Shown here one piece after another: positions 15,779-24,690 of a DNA stretch of 64,000 nt (positions are counted from its first letter, which is position 1; each line of letters opens with the position of its first letter). A model generated the notes under the pieces. The model saw only the letters and a program-made list of their open reading frames with translations, made no database searches and was not told where the DNA came from. Both the position numbers and the translations under genes were made by a program. Source of the stretch: Traorella massiliensis (lineage in GTDB: Bacteria > Bacillota_I > Bacilli_A > Erysipelotrichales > Erysipelotrichaceae); assembly GCF_900104665.1 (NCBI RefSeq), contig NZ_LT629969.1, positions 976,917 to 1,040,916 on the forward strand, read 5' to 3'.

Positions 15779-17109
15779 TGAATCAGATGTGGTCGGTTTC
15801 TGCGCTGGTATCCTATATCAAACGAGGAATCGATCATGATGAAAATTTAAGACAGCTGCTGGTACGTGGTGAAATCAGCAATCTTGTAAAACATCGTTCA
15901 GGTCATTATTATTTTACATTAAAAGATGACAAAGCAAGAATGAGCTGTGTCATGTTTTCAAATTATGCAAGACTTATTCATTTTGATCTTGAAAATGGAA
16001 GCAAGGTTATTGCTCAGTGCAAGGTCAGCGTTTATGAAGCAAGCGGTAGTGTACAGCTTTATGTCAATGGTTTACAGCCGGATGGTATCGGAGAAATGTA
16101 TCTGCAGCTGGAAGCATTGAAAAAGAAAATGATGAGTGAAGGATATTTTGATCCTGCACATAAAAAACAGCTGCCACAATATCCAATGGATATTGCCTTG
16201 ATCAGTGCCAGGGAAGCAGCTGCTGCAAGTGATGTCAGAACGACGATTGCTCGTCGCTGGCCATTAGCGAAAATTACATTTTATCCATCGCTGGTGCAGG
16301 GAAGTGAAGCTAGTCCAATGCTGATTGAAACAATAAAAAAGGCTGATCAGAATCATCACGATGTTATTTTATTAGTACGTGGCGGCGGTAGCATTGAAGA
16401 CTTGTGGGCATTTAATCAGGAAGAACTGGCACGATGTATTTATGATACGTTAACACCAATTGTTACTGGTGTTGGTCATGAGACCGATACAACACTTGTC
16501 GATTATGTGAGTGATGCCAGAGCGGCGACACCAACAGCAGCTGCTGAATTAGTAACACCTGATATTCAGGAAGTCAGCTATCAGCTGCAGCGATATAAAA
16601 AATTGCTGGCCGATCAGATGAAAATTCTTTTAGATCGTTCTTCTCATCATCTTGATAAGGTAAAAGGGCATCCTTATATAAGAAATCCGCTTACATACAT
16701 TGAAAATAGCATGATGAGCCTGGATTTGAAAAGAAATGCTCTTGAAAATCATATTCAAACAAAAATGTATCTGCAAAATGAAATTGATTCAAAACGTATT
16801 CGTTTTGCTCATATAGGAAATATGATGGTACAAAGGATGGAAACACAGCTCCAGCATCAGTATGATAAATTGCTTGGACAAACAAAACAATATCGTACAC
16901 ATAGTGAAAATGAACTTTCAAAAAGGATTCAGCTTTTAGATGCCTATTCACCACTAAAGATATTACTTCGTGGTTATTCATTAACAAGAATGGATGGTCA
17001 TTGTCTTAAAAGTATCAATGATGTTGAAGTAAATGAAATGATTGTGACAACTTTAGGTGATGGTGAATTATATTCGAAAGTGTTGAAAAAGGAGAAAAAC
17101 CATGAGTGA
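15775..17109 (+). CDS. xseA: Exodeoxyribonuclease VII large subunit
   Basis: Catalytic subunit (444 residues) of the single-strand DNA exonuclease VII. An N-terminal OB fold (VRGEISNLVKHRSGHYYFTL) is followed by the nuclease core with AAAASDVRTTIARRWP, LLVRGGGSIEDLWAFN and GVGHETDTTLVDYVSDARA. A long helical region then wraps the small subunits, and the C-terminal strand ILLRGYSLTR closes it. It overlaps nusB by 4 bases and xseB by 8, so subunit synthesis is coupled. Confidence 0.96.
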   Translation: MMNQMWSVSALVSYIKRGIDHDENLRQLLVRGEISNLVKHRSGHYYFTLKDDKARMSCVMFSNYARLIHFDLENGSKVIAQCKVSVYEASGSVQLYVNGLQPDGIGEMYLQLEALKKKMMSEGYFDPAHKKQLPQYPMDIALISAREAAAASDVRTTIARRWPLAKITFYPSLVQGSEASPMLIETIKKADQNHHDVILLVRGGGSIEDLWAFNQEELARCIYDTLTPIVTGVGHETDTTLVDYVSDARAATPTAAAELVTPDIQEVSYQLQRYKKLLADQMKILLDRSSHHLDKVKGHPYIRNPLTYIENSMMSLDLKRNALENHIQTKMYLQNEIDSKRIRFAHIGNMMVQRMETQLQHQYDKLLGQTKQYRTHSENELSKRIQLLDAYSPLKILLRGYSLTRMDGHCLKSINDVEVNEMIVTTLGDGELYSKVLKKEKNHE

Positions 17110-17311
17110 TAAATTATCTTTTAAACAGTCTATGGAGAGAATTGACAAAATACTTGAGCTTTTAGAAAAAAATGAAATTGATCTTGAAGAAGCAATCGCT
17201 CTTTTTGAAGAAGGACTGAAACTTGTACATGACTGTGATCAGCAGCTTGCCGGCTTTAAGGATAAGATGAATGAATTGATCCAAAACTATGAAGGTGAAG
17301 ATCATGCATGA
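17102..17311 (+). CDS. xseB: Exodeoxyribonuclease VII small subunit
   Basis: A 69-residue helical-hairpin subunit that coats the XseA coiled region. Family signature: SFKQSMERIDKILELLE, then LEEAIALFEEGLKLVHDCDQ. It starts within the end of xseA, and its own 3' end contains the RBS and start codon of ispA. Confidence 0.95.
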   Translation: MSDKLSFKQSMERIDKILELLEKNEIDLEEAIALFEEGLKLVHDCDQQLAGFKDKMNELIQNYEGEDHA

Positions 17312-18140
17312 TTTTGAAAATAAATTAGCTCATTCGCTCGATCATCTTGAAGATTCTAAAGTAAAACAAGCCATGCTTTATTCATTATGTGCTCCTGCTA
17401 AGCGGTTGCGTCCTCAATTGCTTTATGGTGTCTTAAAAGCTTATGGAGCGAATGAATCACAAGGAGACCGCTGTGCAATTGCCATTGAAATGATTCATAC
17501 TTATTCGCTCATTCACGATGATCTTCCTTGTATGGATAATGATGATCTAAGAAGAGGGCAGAAAACATGTCATAAACAGTTTGATGAAGCAACAGCCCTT
17601 TTGGCAGGAGATGCTTTGTTAAGTGAAGCTTTTGGTTATGTGGCCAGTGCTACATATCAAAATAGTATCAATAATGATTTGGCTAGTGAGTTTGTGAAAG
17701 CAATCGGTGCTAACGGAATGATCTTAGGTCAGATGATCGATTTATTAAGTGAAAATGTAAAAACGGATCTTGATACGATCAGTAAGATCGATCTGCTTAA
17801 AACGGGCTGCCTCTTCTCTTTAGCACTTGTTTGTGGCTGCTTGATTGCCAATAAGAAGGGAGATATCGAGGTTTGGCGTAACATCGGTTATAAAGCTGGT
17901 TTAGCCTTTCAAATTCAGGATGACTGTTTAGATGTCATCAGCAGTGAAGAAAAGCTTGGGAAAAGCATTAGTGATGAAAAAAATCAAAAAAGTACTTTTG
18001 TTTCTGAGCTTGGATTTGAAAAGGCCCAGAAGCTTTATCTTCAGTATTTTGATGAAATTGAAAATGATCTTAAAAAATGTAATATTCATAGTGAACCTAT
18101 TTTAAAAATCTTTCAGATGATAAAAAATCGTGATCATTAA
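17304..18140 (+). CDS. ispA: Farnesyl diphosphate synthase (polyprenyl synthetase)
   Basis: Short-chain trans-prenyl transferase (278 residues) that builds geranyl/farnesyl diphosphate from IPP and DMAPP. The first Asp-rich motif is DDLPCMDNDD and the second is QIQDDCLDVI; CAPAKRLRPQL has the IPP-binding residues. The ATG at 17304 is 6 bases from AAGGTG; the frame is open to 17289 but without a site. It lies next to dxs, and ispG and ispH are also in the window, so the product feeds undecaprenyl and other prenyl lipids made by the MEP route. Confidence 0.93.
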   Translation: MHDFENKLAHSLDHLEDSKVKQAMLYSLCAPAKRLRPQLLYGVLKAYGANESQGDRCAIAIEMIHTYSLIHDDLPCMDNDDLRRGQKTCHKQFDEATALLAGDALLSEAFGYVASATYQNSINNDLASEFVKAIGANGMILGQMIDLLSENVKTDLDTISKIDLLKTGCLFSLALVCGCLIANKKGDIEVWRNIGYKAGLAFQIQDDCLDVISSEEKLGKSISDEKNQKSTFVSELGFEKAQKLYLQYFDEIENDLKKCNIHSEPILKIFQMIKNRDH

Positions 18141-18148
18141 GGAGTCTT

Positions 18149-20014
18149 ATGAAAATCAATGAATTAAAAAATCCGAGTCAGCTAAAAAATCTAGATATAA
18201 AAGAACTAAACGAATTGTGTGAAGAGATTCGCACTTTTCTCATAGAAAATATATCTCGTACTGGCGGACATCTTGCTAGTAATTTAGGTGTTGTTGAGCT
18301 AAGTGTAGCGATTCATAAGGTTTTTGATTCACCAAGTGATAAGATTATTTTCGATGTTGGTCATCAAAGTTATGTTCATAAAATTTTAACCGGTAGAGCA
18401 AATCGTTTTTATACGCTTCGACAGTATAAAGGGTTATCAGGATTTCAAAAACGTGCTGAAAGTGAGCATGACTGCTATGAAGCAGGTCATTCTTCAACAG
18501 CCCTAAGCAGTGCTTTGGGATTTGCGATGGCTCGAGATTATAATCATGAAGATTATCAGGTCATAGCGGTAGTTGGCGATGCATCACTGATGAGCGGTAT
18601 CTCTTTAGAAGCTTTAAATACTATTGGAGAACGTCAAAGCAAGATGATCATTATTCTGAATGATAATGGCATGTCTATTTCAAAAAATGTTGGTGCATTA
18701 AGCGATACATTAACTAAAATGCGAACATCTGAAGTTTATAATCGTACAAAACAGGTTGTTAGCAGTTCCCTCAGAAAAAATAAAGCTGGTCAGAATCTTT
18801 ATCATACGATTTCAAATATAAAAAATTCAGTTAAACGTAATGTTGTTGAATCAAGTTTTTTTGGTGATTTTGGTCTTGATTATCTTGGACCTATTGATGG
18901 TCATAATCTTCATCAGCTGATACAGACACTTGAAACGGCTAAAAATCATCATGGACCGATCGTTGTCCACGTATGCACTAAAAAAGGCAAGGGTTATAAA
19001 TTTGCGGAAAATGATACAAGCGGCAAATGGCACGGAGTGTCTGCTTTCAATGTACGAACAGGTGAGCTTTTGCATCAGCTTCCCAAAAATGCACTCTCAT
19101 GGAGTCAGCTGATCAGCGATACGGTTATGCAGCTTGCATCCGTGAATAAGGATCTCATTGCCATTACGCCGGCAATGATTACTGGCAGTAAACTTGAGAA
19201 CTTTCAGAAAAAATTTCCAGATCGGCTGATTGATTGCGGAATTGCGGAAGATCATGCCGCTATTTTAGCTGCTGGTCTGGCTTGTGCTGGTAAACGTCCA
19301 TTTTTAGCTATCTATTCAAGCTTTTTACAGCGTGCTTATGATCCAATTAACCACGATATCTGTCGTATGGATCTGCCGGTTGTCATTGGAATCGATCGTG
19401 CAGGTCTTGTAGGAGAGGATGGGGCTACACACCATGGCTGCTTTGATATTCAGCTTTTAAGAAGTTTGCCGAATATGATCCTGGCACAGCCCAAAGATGC
19501 CTCAGAGGCTCGTAATCTGCTTTATACGGCGTTTTCCCAAGATCATCCTTTTGCAATTCGTTATCCACGAGGCAATGTTATCAAAGATGATCAAAAAATG
19601 GAAAATATCGAAATTGGCAGCTGGAGCGAACATCCGGTTACTGATAGATCTGAACTTTATGTTGTTTCTTATGGAAGTGATGTTGATGCGATCATTTCTA
19701 AGGCACAGGCAAATCATTTGCATTTAACTGTTGTCAATGCACGCTTTTTTAAGCCATTGGATACGATCGTACTGGATGAAATGGCTGCGAGTCAATTGCC
19801 TATTATTGTATATGAAACAGATATTCTTGCTGGAGGATTATCAAGCGCTATGCTGGAATATTATAATGATACAAAGCAGACAGTATCGTTGATTCGTATA
19901 GGAATCGATGATCATTATGTTGCTCAGGGAAGTATCAGTGAATTAAGAAAATCGGAAAAAATTGATTTAAATTCACTTTTTGAAAAAATTGGAGAGTTGC
20001 TTCATGAGGCTTGA
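18149..20014 (+). CDS. dxs: 1-deoxy-D-xylulose-5-phosphate synthase
   Basis: First enzyme of the MEP pathway (621 residues). It is thiamine diphosphate-dependent and joins pyruvate to glyceraldehyde 3-phosphate. The N-terminal domain has DVGHQSYVHKILTG and the TPP motif from GDASLMSG to ILNDNGMSIS. The middle pyrimidine-binding domain has CGIAEDHAAILAAGLA and DRAGLVGEDGATHHGCFDI, with IRYPRGN following. The C-terminal transketolase domain is complete. RBS: AAGGAG. It overlaps the tlyA start. Confidence 0.96.
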   Translation: MKINELKNPSQLKNLDIKELNELCEEIRTFLIENISRTGGHLASNLGVVELSVAIHKVFDSPSDKIIFDVGHQSYVHKILTGRANRFYTLRQYKGLSGFQKRAESEHDCYEAGHSSTALSSALGFAMARDYNHEDYQVIAVVGDASLMSGISLEALNTIGERQSKMIIILNDNGMSISKNVGALSDTLTKMRTSEVYNRTKQVVSSSLRKNKAGQNLYHTISNIKNSVKRNVVESSFFGDFGLDYLGPIDGHNLHQLIQTLETAKNHHGPIVVHVCTKKGKGYKFAENDTSGKWHGVSAFNVRTGELLHQLPKNALSWSQLISDTVMQLASVNKDLIAITPAMITGSKLENFQKKFPDRLIDCGIAEDHAAILAAGLACAGKRPFLAIYSSFLQRAYDPINHDICRMDLPVVIGIDRAGLVGEDGATHHGCFDIQLLRSLPNMILAQPKDASEARNLLYTAFSQDHPFAIRYPRGNVIKDDQKMENIEIGSWSEHPVTDRSELYVVSYGSDVDAIISKAQANHLHLTVVNARFFKPLDTIVLDEMAASQLPIIVYETDILAGGLSSAMLEYYNDTKQTVSLIRIGIDDHYVAQGSISELRKSEKIDLNSLFEKIGELLHEA

Positions 20015-20768
20015 TGTTTATTTAAGTGAGAAAAGTATTGTTAAGTCACGTACCTATGCTCAGGAAGCAATTCGTGAGGGAAGAGTCAGTGTCAATGGTC
20101 AAATCATACTCAAACCTTCTTATGAAGTTAGCGATGAAACGATTCTGTTACATTCAAAAGAGATTGAATTTGTTTCTCGTGGAGGCTATAAGCTTTATGA
20201 GGCCTTGCGTGATTTTGGCATTGATCTAAAAAATCAGAATGTAGCTGATATCGGAGCAAGTACTGGAGGATTTAGTGATGTTGCTCTTCAAAGCGGAGCC
20301 AGTCATGTTTATGCGATTGATGTAGGGACATTGCAGCTGGATGAGTCTTTAAGAGAGAATCCACGTCTAACAAGCATGGAAAATACAAATGCCCTTGATC
20401 TTAAAATAGAGGATTTTAAACATGAAATCCATTTTGTCGTCATGGATGTTTCTTTTGTGTCTATTAAGACATTACTGCCTCATTTGATTTCTTTGTTTCC
20501 TAAAGCCCGCTTTGTAGTGCTTATTAAGCCACAATTTGAAGCAGGGAAAAAATATATTGGAAAAAATGGTATTATAAAAGATAAAAAAGTACTTGAAAAG
20601 GTCTTAGAGGATATTTATTATTTTCTGTTATCTCATCAATGTTCGCCTCTTCATATGAGCAAATCAAAGACAAAAGGAAAAGATGGAAATCAGGAATATT
20701 TCATTGATTTTGTGATTCACTCCTCTTCTACATTTCCTGTCTCAGAAATTAAAAAGCTAGTCCGATAG
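20004..20768 (+). CDS. tlyA: TlyA-family rRNA 2'-O-methyltransferase
   Basis: A 254-residue protein with an N-terminal S4 RNA-binding domain (RLDVYLSEKSIVKSRTYAQ) and an FtsJ-like SAM methyltransferase domain (VADIGASTGGFSDVALQ, then VVMDVSFVSIKTLLP). In other bacteria TlyA methylates 16S and/or 23S rRNA riboses. The start at 20004 follows GGAGAG and lies inside the end of dxs. In many genomes argR/ahrC stands between tlyA and recN; it is missing here. The older name haemolysin A does not describe the function. Confidence 0.9.
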   Translation: MRLDVYLSEKSIVKSRTYAQEAIREGRVSVNGQIILKPSYEVSDETILLHSKEIEFVSRGGYKLYEALRDFGIDLKNQNVADIGASTGGFSDVALQSGASHVYAIDVGTLQLDESLRENPRLTSMENTNALDLKIEDFKHEIHFVVMDVSFVSIKTLLPHLISLFPKARFVVLIKPQFEAGKKYIGKNGIIKDKKVLEKVLEDIYYFLLSHQCSPLHMSKSKTKGKDGNQEYFIDFVIHSSSTFPVSEIKKLVR

Positions 20769-20777
20769 CTTTTTTTC
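20751..20777 (+). terminator. Terminator at the tlyA stop
   Basis: AAAAAGCTA, loop GTCCGA, TAGCTTTTTTT. The stem overlaps the last codons and stop of tlyA. Confidence 0.85.
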
Positions 20778-20846
20778 TTTTTACTTTCTGTTTCCATTGG
20801 CAGTAAAAAATGATAAAATAAATAAGGATAAGTAGAAAGGAATCTC

Positions 20847-22493
20847 ATGTTTAAAGAAATATATGTTAAAAATTTTGTATTGATCGATGATTTGCATCTT
20901 GAATTTTCAAAAGGCCTTTCCGCTTTTACCGGTGAAACAGGGGCTGGTAAAAGTCTTTTGATTGATGCGATTTCTTTATTATGTGGTGCAAGAGCCAGCA
21001 GCGAATATGTCGCTATGAATCAGGAATATGCATTAATCGAAGGTGTTTTCGAATTAGAAAAGCAGCATCCGGCAGCTTTGTTATGTAATGAGATGGGTAT
21101 TGAACTGGAAGATGAAATGATCATTACTCGAAAAATATCCAGTGATGGCAAGAGCAGCATCAAAATTAATCAGCGAAGCATTCCTTTGTCATCATTGAAA
21201 ACGATCATGTCTCAGATGATTGATATTCATTCTCAGCATGATACACAGTATCTTTTAAATAAACAGTATCATATCACGTTGCTTGATGAATATTGTCATA
21301 TGGAAGAAAAACTTAATGAATGTAAACATAACTATCAGGTCTATCAGAAAGCATTACATACATATGAAGAATTTCAAAATAATGAATTGAATGATGATTT
21401 AGATTTTCTTAAATATCAGGTTAATGAAATTGATCAAGCTGAGTTGAGCGAAGAAAAAATTACGGATATGAATGAAGAACTGAATCAGTTAAATAATTTT
21501 GAAAAGCTGAGCGAACATCTAAATCATGCTTATGAGCATCTTTCAGGAACGGGTAAGACGCTTGAAAGTCTTTATGAAAGCATTCATTCATTGGAAGCAT
21601 TAAAAGAATTTGAATGGGTTGAAAAGCTTGTAGAGAAATTGAATGATTGTTACTATGAAACTGAAGAGGCTGCTTCACAAATAAATGATCATTTACAAAA
21701 TCTTGACTATGATGAAAATCGTGTCAATGAGATCAATGAATATCTTTTTCTTTACAATAATTTAAAACGTAAACATGGTAATAGCGTAAAGGAAATATTA
21801 GCAAAACGTGATTCGCTTATGCAACGAATTGAAATGATTGAAAATCGTGCAGAAGTACTTGATAAATTAAAAATTCAGGTTGATGAAGCCTATAAGAATT
21901 TTGAAAAAACTGCTTTAGAGATTTCTTCAATACGTAAAGAAAAAGCAAAAATGCTAGAAAATGAGATCATGAAGGAATGTCGTGATCTATATCTTGAAAA
22001 AGCACGTTTTGAGGTTCGTTTCGATGCTTGTGAGCCAAATTCAAAAGGACTTGATAAAGTAGAGTTCTATGTTTCAATGAACCCTGGAGAGCCTTTAAGA
22101 CCGCTCTGCAACGTTGCTAGCGGCGGAGAACTATCACGTTTAATGTTAGGACTAAAAACGATCTTTACAGATCTGACTTCTATAGAAACACTTATCTTTG
22201 ATGAAATTGATACAGGTGTTTCTGGAAAGGTTGCTTTAGCGATCGGTAGAAAAATGCGTCAGATCGCACAAAGACATCAATTGTTTTCAATCACTCATCT
22301 TTCAAGTGTAGCTGCCTGTGCACATCATCATTATGTAGTTGAAAAAACACAAACAGATGATTCTACAAAGACTCATATTCGTGAGCTGAATAAGGAAGAA
22401 ATTATTGCCTCATTAGCGATCATGTCTACGAATTCTGTGAGTGAGAGTGCACTTATGGCCGCTAGAGAGCTTTATGAAAATGGCCAGGCATAA
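20847..22493 (+). CDS. recN: DNA repair protein RecN
   Basis: An SMC-like ATPase (548 residues) recruited to double-strand breaks. The Walker A motif GETGAGKS is at about residues 31-38, two long coiled-coil arms fill about 150-370, the signature ASGGELSRLMLGLK comes near 425, and Walker B LIFDEIDTGVSG follows. A possible extended -10 (TGATAAAAT, 20811-20819) precedes it, with RBS AGAAAGGAA. It is followed by the composite spoIVB hairpin. Confidence 0.95.
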   Translation: MFKEIYVKNFVLIDDLHLEFSKGLSAFTGETGAGKSLLIDAISLLCGARASSEYVAMNQEYALIEGVFELEKQHPAALLCNEMGIELEDEMIITRKISSDGKSSIKINQRSIPLSSLKTIMSQMIDIHSQHDTQYLLNKQYHITLLDEYCHMEEKLNECKHNYQVYQKALHTYEEFQNNELNDDLDFLKYQVNEIDQAELSEEKITDMNEELNQLNNFEKLSEHLNHAYEHLSGTGKTLESLYESIHSLEALKEFEWVEKLVEKLNDCYYETEEAASQINDHLQNLDYDENRVNEINEYLFLYNNLKRKHGNSVKEILAKRDSLMQRIEMIENRAEVLDKLKIQVDEAYKNFEKTALEISSIRKEKAKMLENEIMKECRDLYLEKARFEVRFDACEPNSKGLDKVEFYVSMNPGEPLRPLCNVASGGELSRLMLGLKTIFTDLTSIETLIFDEIDTGVSGKVALAIGRKMRQIAQRHQLFSITHLSSVAACAHHHYVVEKTQTDDSTKTHIRELNKEEIIASLAIMSTNSVSESALMAARELYENGQA

Positions 22494-22496
22494 TAA

Positions 22497-22541
22497 AGAA
22501 TAAATAATACATCCCCCTCCCATACTATATGTGGGAGGTTT
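22497..22541 (+). promoter_or_regulatory. Sigma-G promoter of spoIVB inside the recN terminator
   Basis: AGAATA (22497-22502), 18 bases, CATACTA (22521-22527): one mismatch from the sigma-G -35 (TGAATA) and an exact -10. The -10 is inside a hairpin, CCTCCCA (22515-22521) with TGTGGGAGG (22530-22538), followed by T5, which ends recN transcription. GGGAGG in the 3' arm is also the spoIVB ribosome binding site. Sigma-G control of spoIVB is established in Bacillus. Confidence 0.75.
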
Positions 22542-22545
22542 TTAT

Positions 22546-23520
22546 ATGAAAAGAAAATATGCCATATTTCTACTTCTTATCGGACTCTTTACAATTCCCA
22601 TTCAGTCCAGAGAAGTTTATTTAGGCGGTGAAAGTATTGGCATTCAGCTTCAATATGAAGGCGTACTTATTAGCGCAACTTATCAGGTGGATACAAAATA
22701 TTTTTCATATAATCCATCAGAAAGTGATATTCAAAGCGGTGATACACTAAAAGAAATCGATGGTAGAAAAATCGATACACTGGAACAGCTCAATGAAATT
22801 CTATTAGAAAAAAAGAACCAGACAGTTGTGTGTACTTTAAAAAGAAAAGATGAAATTATTTATCGTCATTTAAAAGTCATAGAAGATAATGGTAAGATCA
22901 AGACAGGATTATTTGTTAAAGATGAAATTATGGGTATTGGAACATTGACTTATATTGATCCAACTAACTCGACTTATGGTTCATTGGGTCATGAAATCAT
23001 TGATCAGGATACGAAACAAACTATTCGCTTTGATCAGGGTCTTCTTTATACATCAAGTGTTAAAGATATTCAAAAGGCTCAGATATCACGTGTTGGTGAA
23101 AAACAGGCTCTTATTCATTTTGATGATTCGATTGGTAATATTTTAAAAATCAGTCGTTTTGGTGTTTTCGGGAATAGTTATGAACGATTATCTGATCGTC
23201 TGATCGAAACAGCTTCTCAGGATGAAATAGCTTTAGGGAAAGCAACCATGTATACTGTTTTAAATGGTGAAAAGGTAGAAGCTATCGAAGTTGAAATTAC
23301 AAAAAAATATAAACAAAGTGAAGCAGATATTAAAAGTTTTGAATTTCAAATAACAGATCTGCAAGCATTAGAAAAAACAGGTGGTATCATTCAGGGAATG
23401 AGTGGTTCACCAATCGTACAAAATGGGAAATTGATTGGCGCTGTTACTCATGTTTCTGCTCAAAATCCTTCGAGCGGATTTGGTATTTATATTGAATGGA
23501 TGTTGAAAGAAAGCGACTAA
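22546..23520 (+). CDS. spoIVB: SpoIVB peptidase
   Basis: A forespore-secreted serine peptidase (324 residues) that signals across the intermembrane space to activate pro-sigma-K processing. The order is: an N-terminal signal/anchor segment (KYAIFLLLIGLFTI), a PDZ domain at about 40-115 (IQSGDTLKEIDGRKI), and the S55 peptidase domain with His149 in GSLGHE and Ser288 in GMSGSPIVQNGKLIGAVTHV. The start at 22546 follows GGGAGG; a longer frame from 22531 would begin inside the hairpin. The neighbours recN and spo0A match the classic Firmicutes order. Confidence 0.94.
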   Translation: MKRKYAIFLLLIGLFTIPIQSREVYLGGESIGIQLQYEGVLISATYQVDTKYFSYNPSESDIQSGDTLKEIDGRKIDTLEQLNEILLEKKNQTVVCTLKRKDEIIYRHLKVIEDNGKIKTGLFVKDEIMGIGTLTYIDPTNSTYGSLGHEIIDQDTKQTIRFDQGLLYTSSVKDIQKAQISRVGEKQALIHFDDSIGNILKISRFGVFGNSYERLSDRLIETASQDEIALGKATMYTVLNGEKVEAIEVEITKKYKQSEADIKSFEFQITDLQALEKTGGIIQGMSGSPIVQNGKLIGAVTHVSAQNPSSGFGIYIEWMLKESD

Positions 23521-23544
23521 AACCGACAAACTGTCGCTTTTTTT
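23510..23544 (+). terminator. Terminator of spoIVB
   Basis: AAAGCGAC with GTCGCTTT, or the inner CGACA-AAC-TGTCG, followed by T7. It overlaps the spoIVB stop. Confidence 0.8.
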
Positions 23545-23570
23545 CCATAAATCGTCAGCATTTTCAATTT

Positions 23571-23646
23571 TGAAAGCGTTCACGCTTCTTTAATTGACGA
23601 ATTTCGACATAAAATTCCACCATTAATGCTTTTTATCGGATATAAT
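23571..23646 (+). promoter_or_regulatory. spo0A control region: cre-like site, two 0A boxes, -10
   Basis: TTGAAAGCGTTCACG (23570-23584) matches the CcpA cre consensus except for the last base. TGACGAA (23595-23601) and TTCGACA (23603-23609) are two inverted 0A boxes (TGNCGAA) one base apart. TATAAT (23641-23646) is a -10 without a good -35, which would suit activator-dependent transcription. This fits Spo0A self-regulation plus carbon control; that link is inference. Confidence 0.6.
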
Positions 23647-23666
23647 GAAGATAGGAGGACATAACA

Positions 23667-24473
23667 ATGACCAATAAAATGAGTGTTTATGTCGTAGATG
23701 ATAATAACGAAGGCTGTAATCGCATGAAGGATGAATTAAGAAAATCTGATCGTTTTGAAGTGGCAGGAAGCGCAAGCAATGGGGAGCAGTGCTTAAAAGA
23801 ACTTACCAATCGGAGTATTGATTTTCTTATATTAGATTTGATCATGCCAATAAAAGATGGATTTCAAGTACTCAGTGAATTAAAGCAGCATCGTATCAGC
23901 ATCAAGCATATTATCGCCACCACTCCTCTTATTAATGATGCCATGATCGTTGATCTTCAAAAATATTCAATTGCTTATCTGCTGATGAAACCATTTGAGG
24001 TAAAACAGATTATCAATAAAATGATCGCTATTAGTGGCGTCGAGACCAATGGTAATGTCATATCATTAAATGTATCAGAACGTGATAAATTATTACATCT
24101 TGAATTAGAAAAAGATGTGACAGAAATCTTACATGAAATTGGCATTCCTGCACATATCAAGGGATATCTCTACTTAAGAACCGCTATTCTTGAAACCTAT
24201 GAAAATATTGATTTCTTAGGACAAATTACAAAAGTTCTTTATCCGGAAATAGCCAGAGTGTATGCAACCACTTCTTCACGTGTTGAAAGAGCTATTCGAC
24301 ATGCGATCGAAGTAGCATGGAATAGGGGTAACGTTGATGCGATTGATGAGATTTTTGGATATACGATATCTGCAAGCAAGGCAAAACCAACCAATTCAGA
24401 ATTTATTGCGATGATTTCTGATAAATTACGTTTAGATAACAGAATTAGAAGTAACGATAGATATTATCGTTGA
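23667..24473 (+). CDS. spo0A: Sporulation master regulator Spo0A
   Basis: A response regulator (268 residues) that commits the cell to sporulation. The receiver domain has acidic residues D11-D12, the phosphorylation site D57 in FLILDLIMP and the conserved Lys in LLMKPF near 107. The C-terminal DNA-binding domain from about 150 has [15 protein letters not shown] and the recognition region [20 protein letters not shown], highly conserved in Spo0A. RBS: TAGGAGGA. A terminator follows. Presence of spo0A with spoIVB, spoIIM, spoIVA and spoIIIAH supports a genuine spore former. Confidence 0.97.
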   Translation: MTNKMSVYVVDDNNEGCNRMKDELRKSDRFEVAGSASNGEQCLKELTNRSIDFLILDLIMPIKDGFQVLSELKQHRISIKHIIATTPLINDAMIVDLQKYSIAYLLMKPFEVKQIINKMIAISGVETNGNVISLNVSERDKLLHLELEKDVTEILHEIGIPAHIKGYLYLRTAILETYENIDFLGQITKVLYPEIARVYATTSSRVERAIRHAIEVAWNRGNVDAIDEIFGYTISASKAKPTNSEFIAMISDKLRLDNRIRSNDRYYR

Positions 24474-24495
24474 GCCGTTTATGAACGGCTTTTTT
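24473..24495 (+). terminator. Terminator of spo0A
   Basis: AGCCGTT, loop TATG, AACGGCTTTTTTT. Confidence 0.9.
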
Positions 24496-24690
24496 TCATT
24501 TTTAAATAAATATTAGAATATATTTCAAATTTATAAATAAATAATATCATATTATAATATTATGTGATATAATTTATTCGAATTAGTGAAATTATTGCTA
24601 TTTCATAGGTAACATCAACAATAACTCTATATATTTAAATAAATAATGTGTTATAATTCATAGGATCGTTATTCAAAAGCAGGAGGATTT

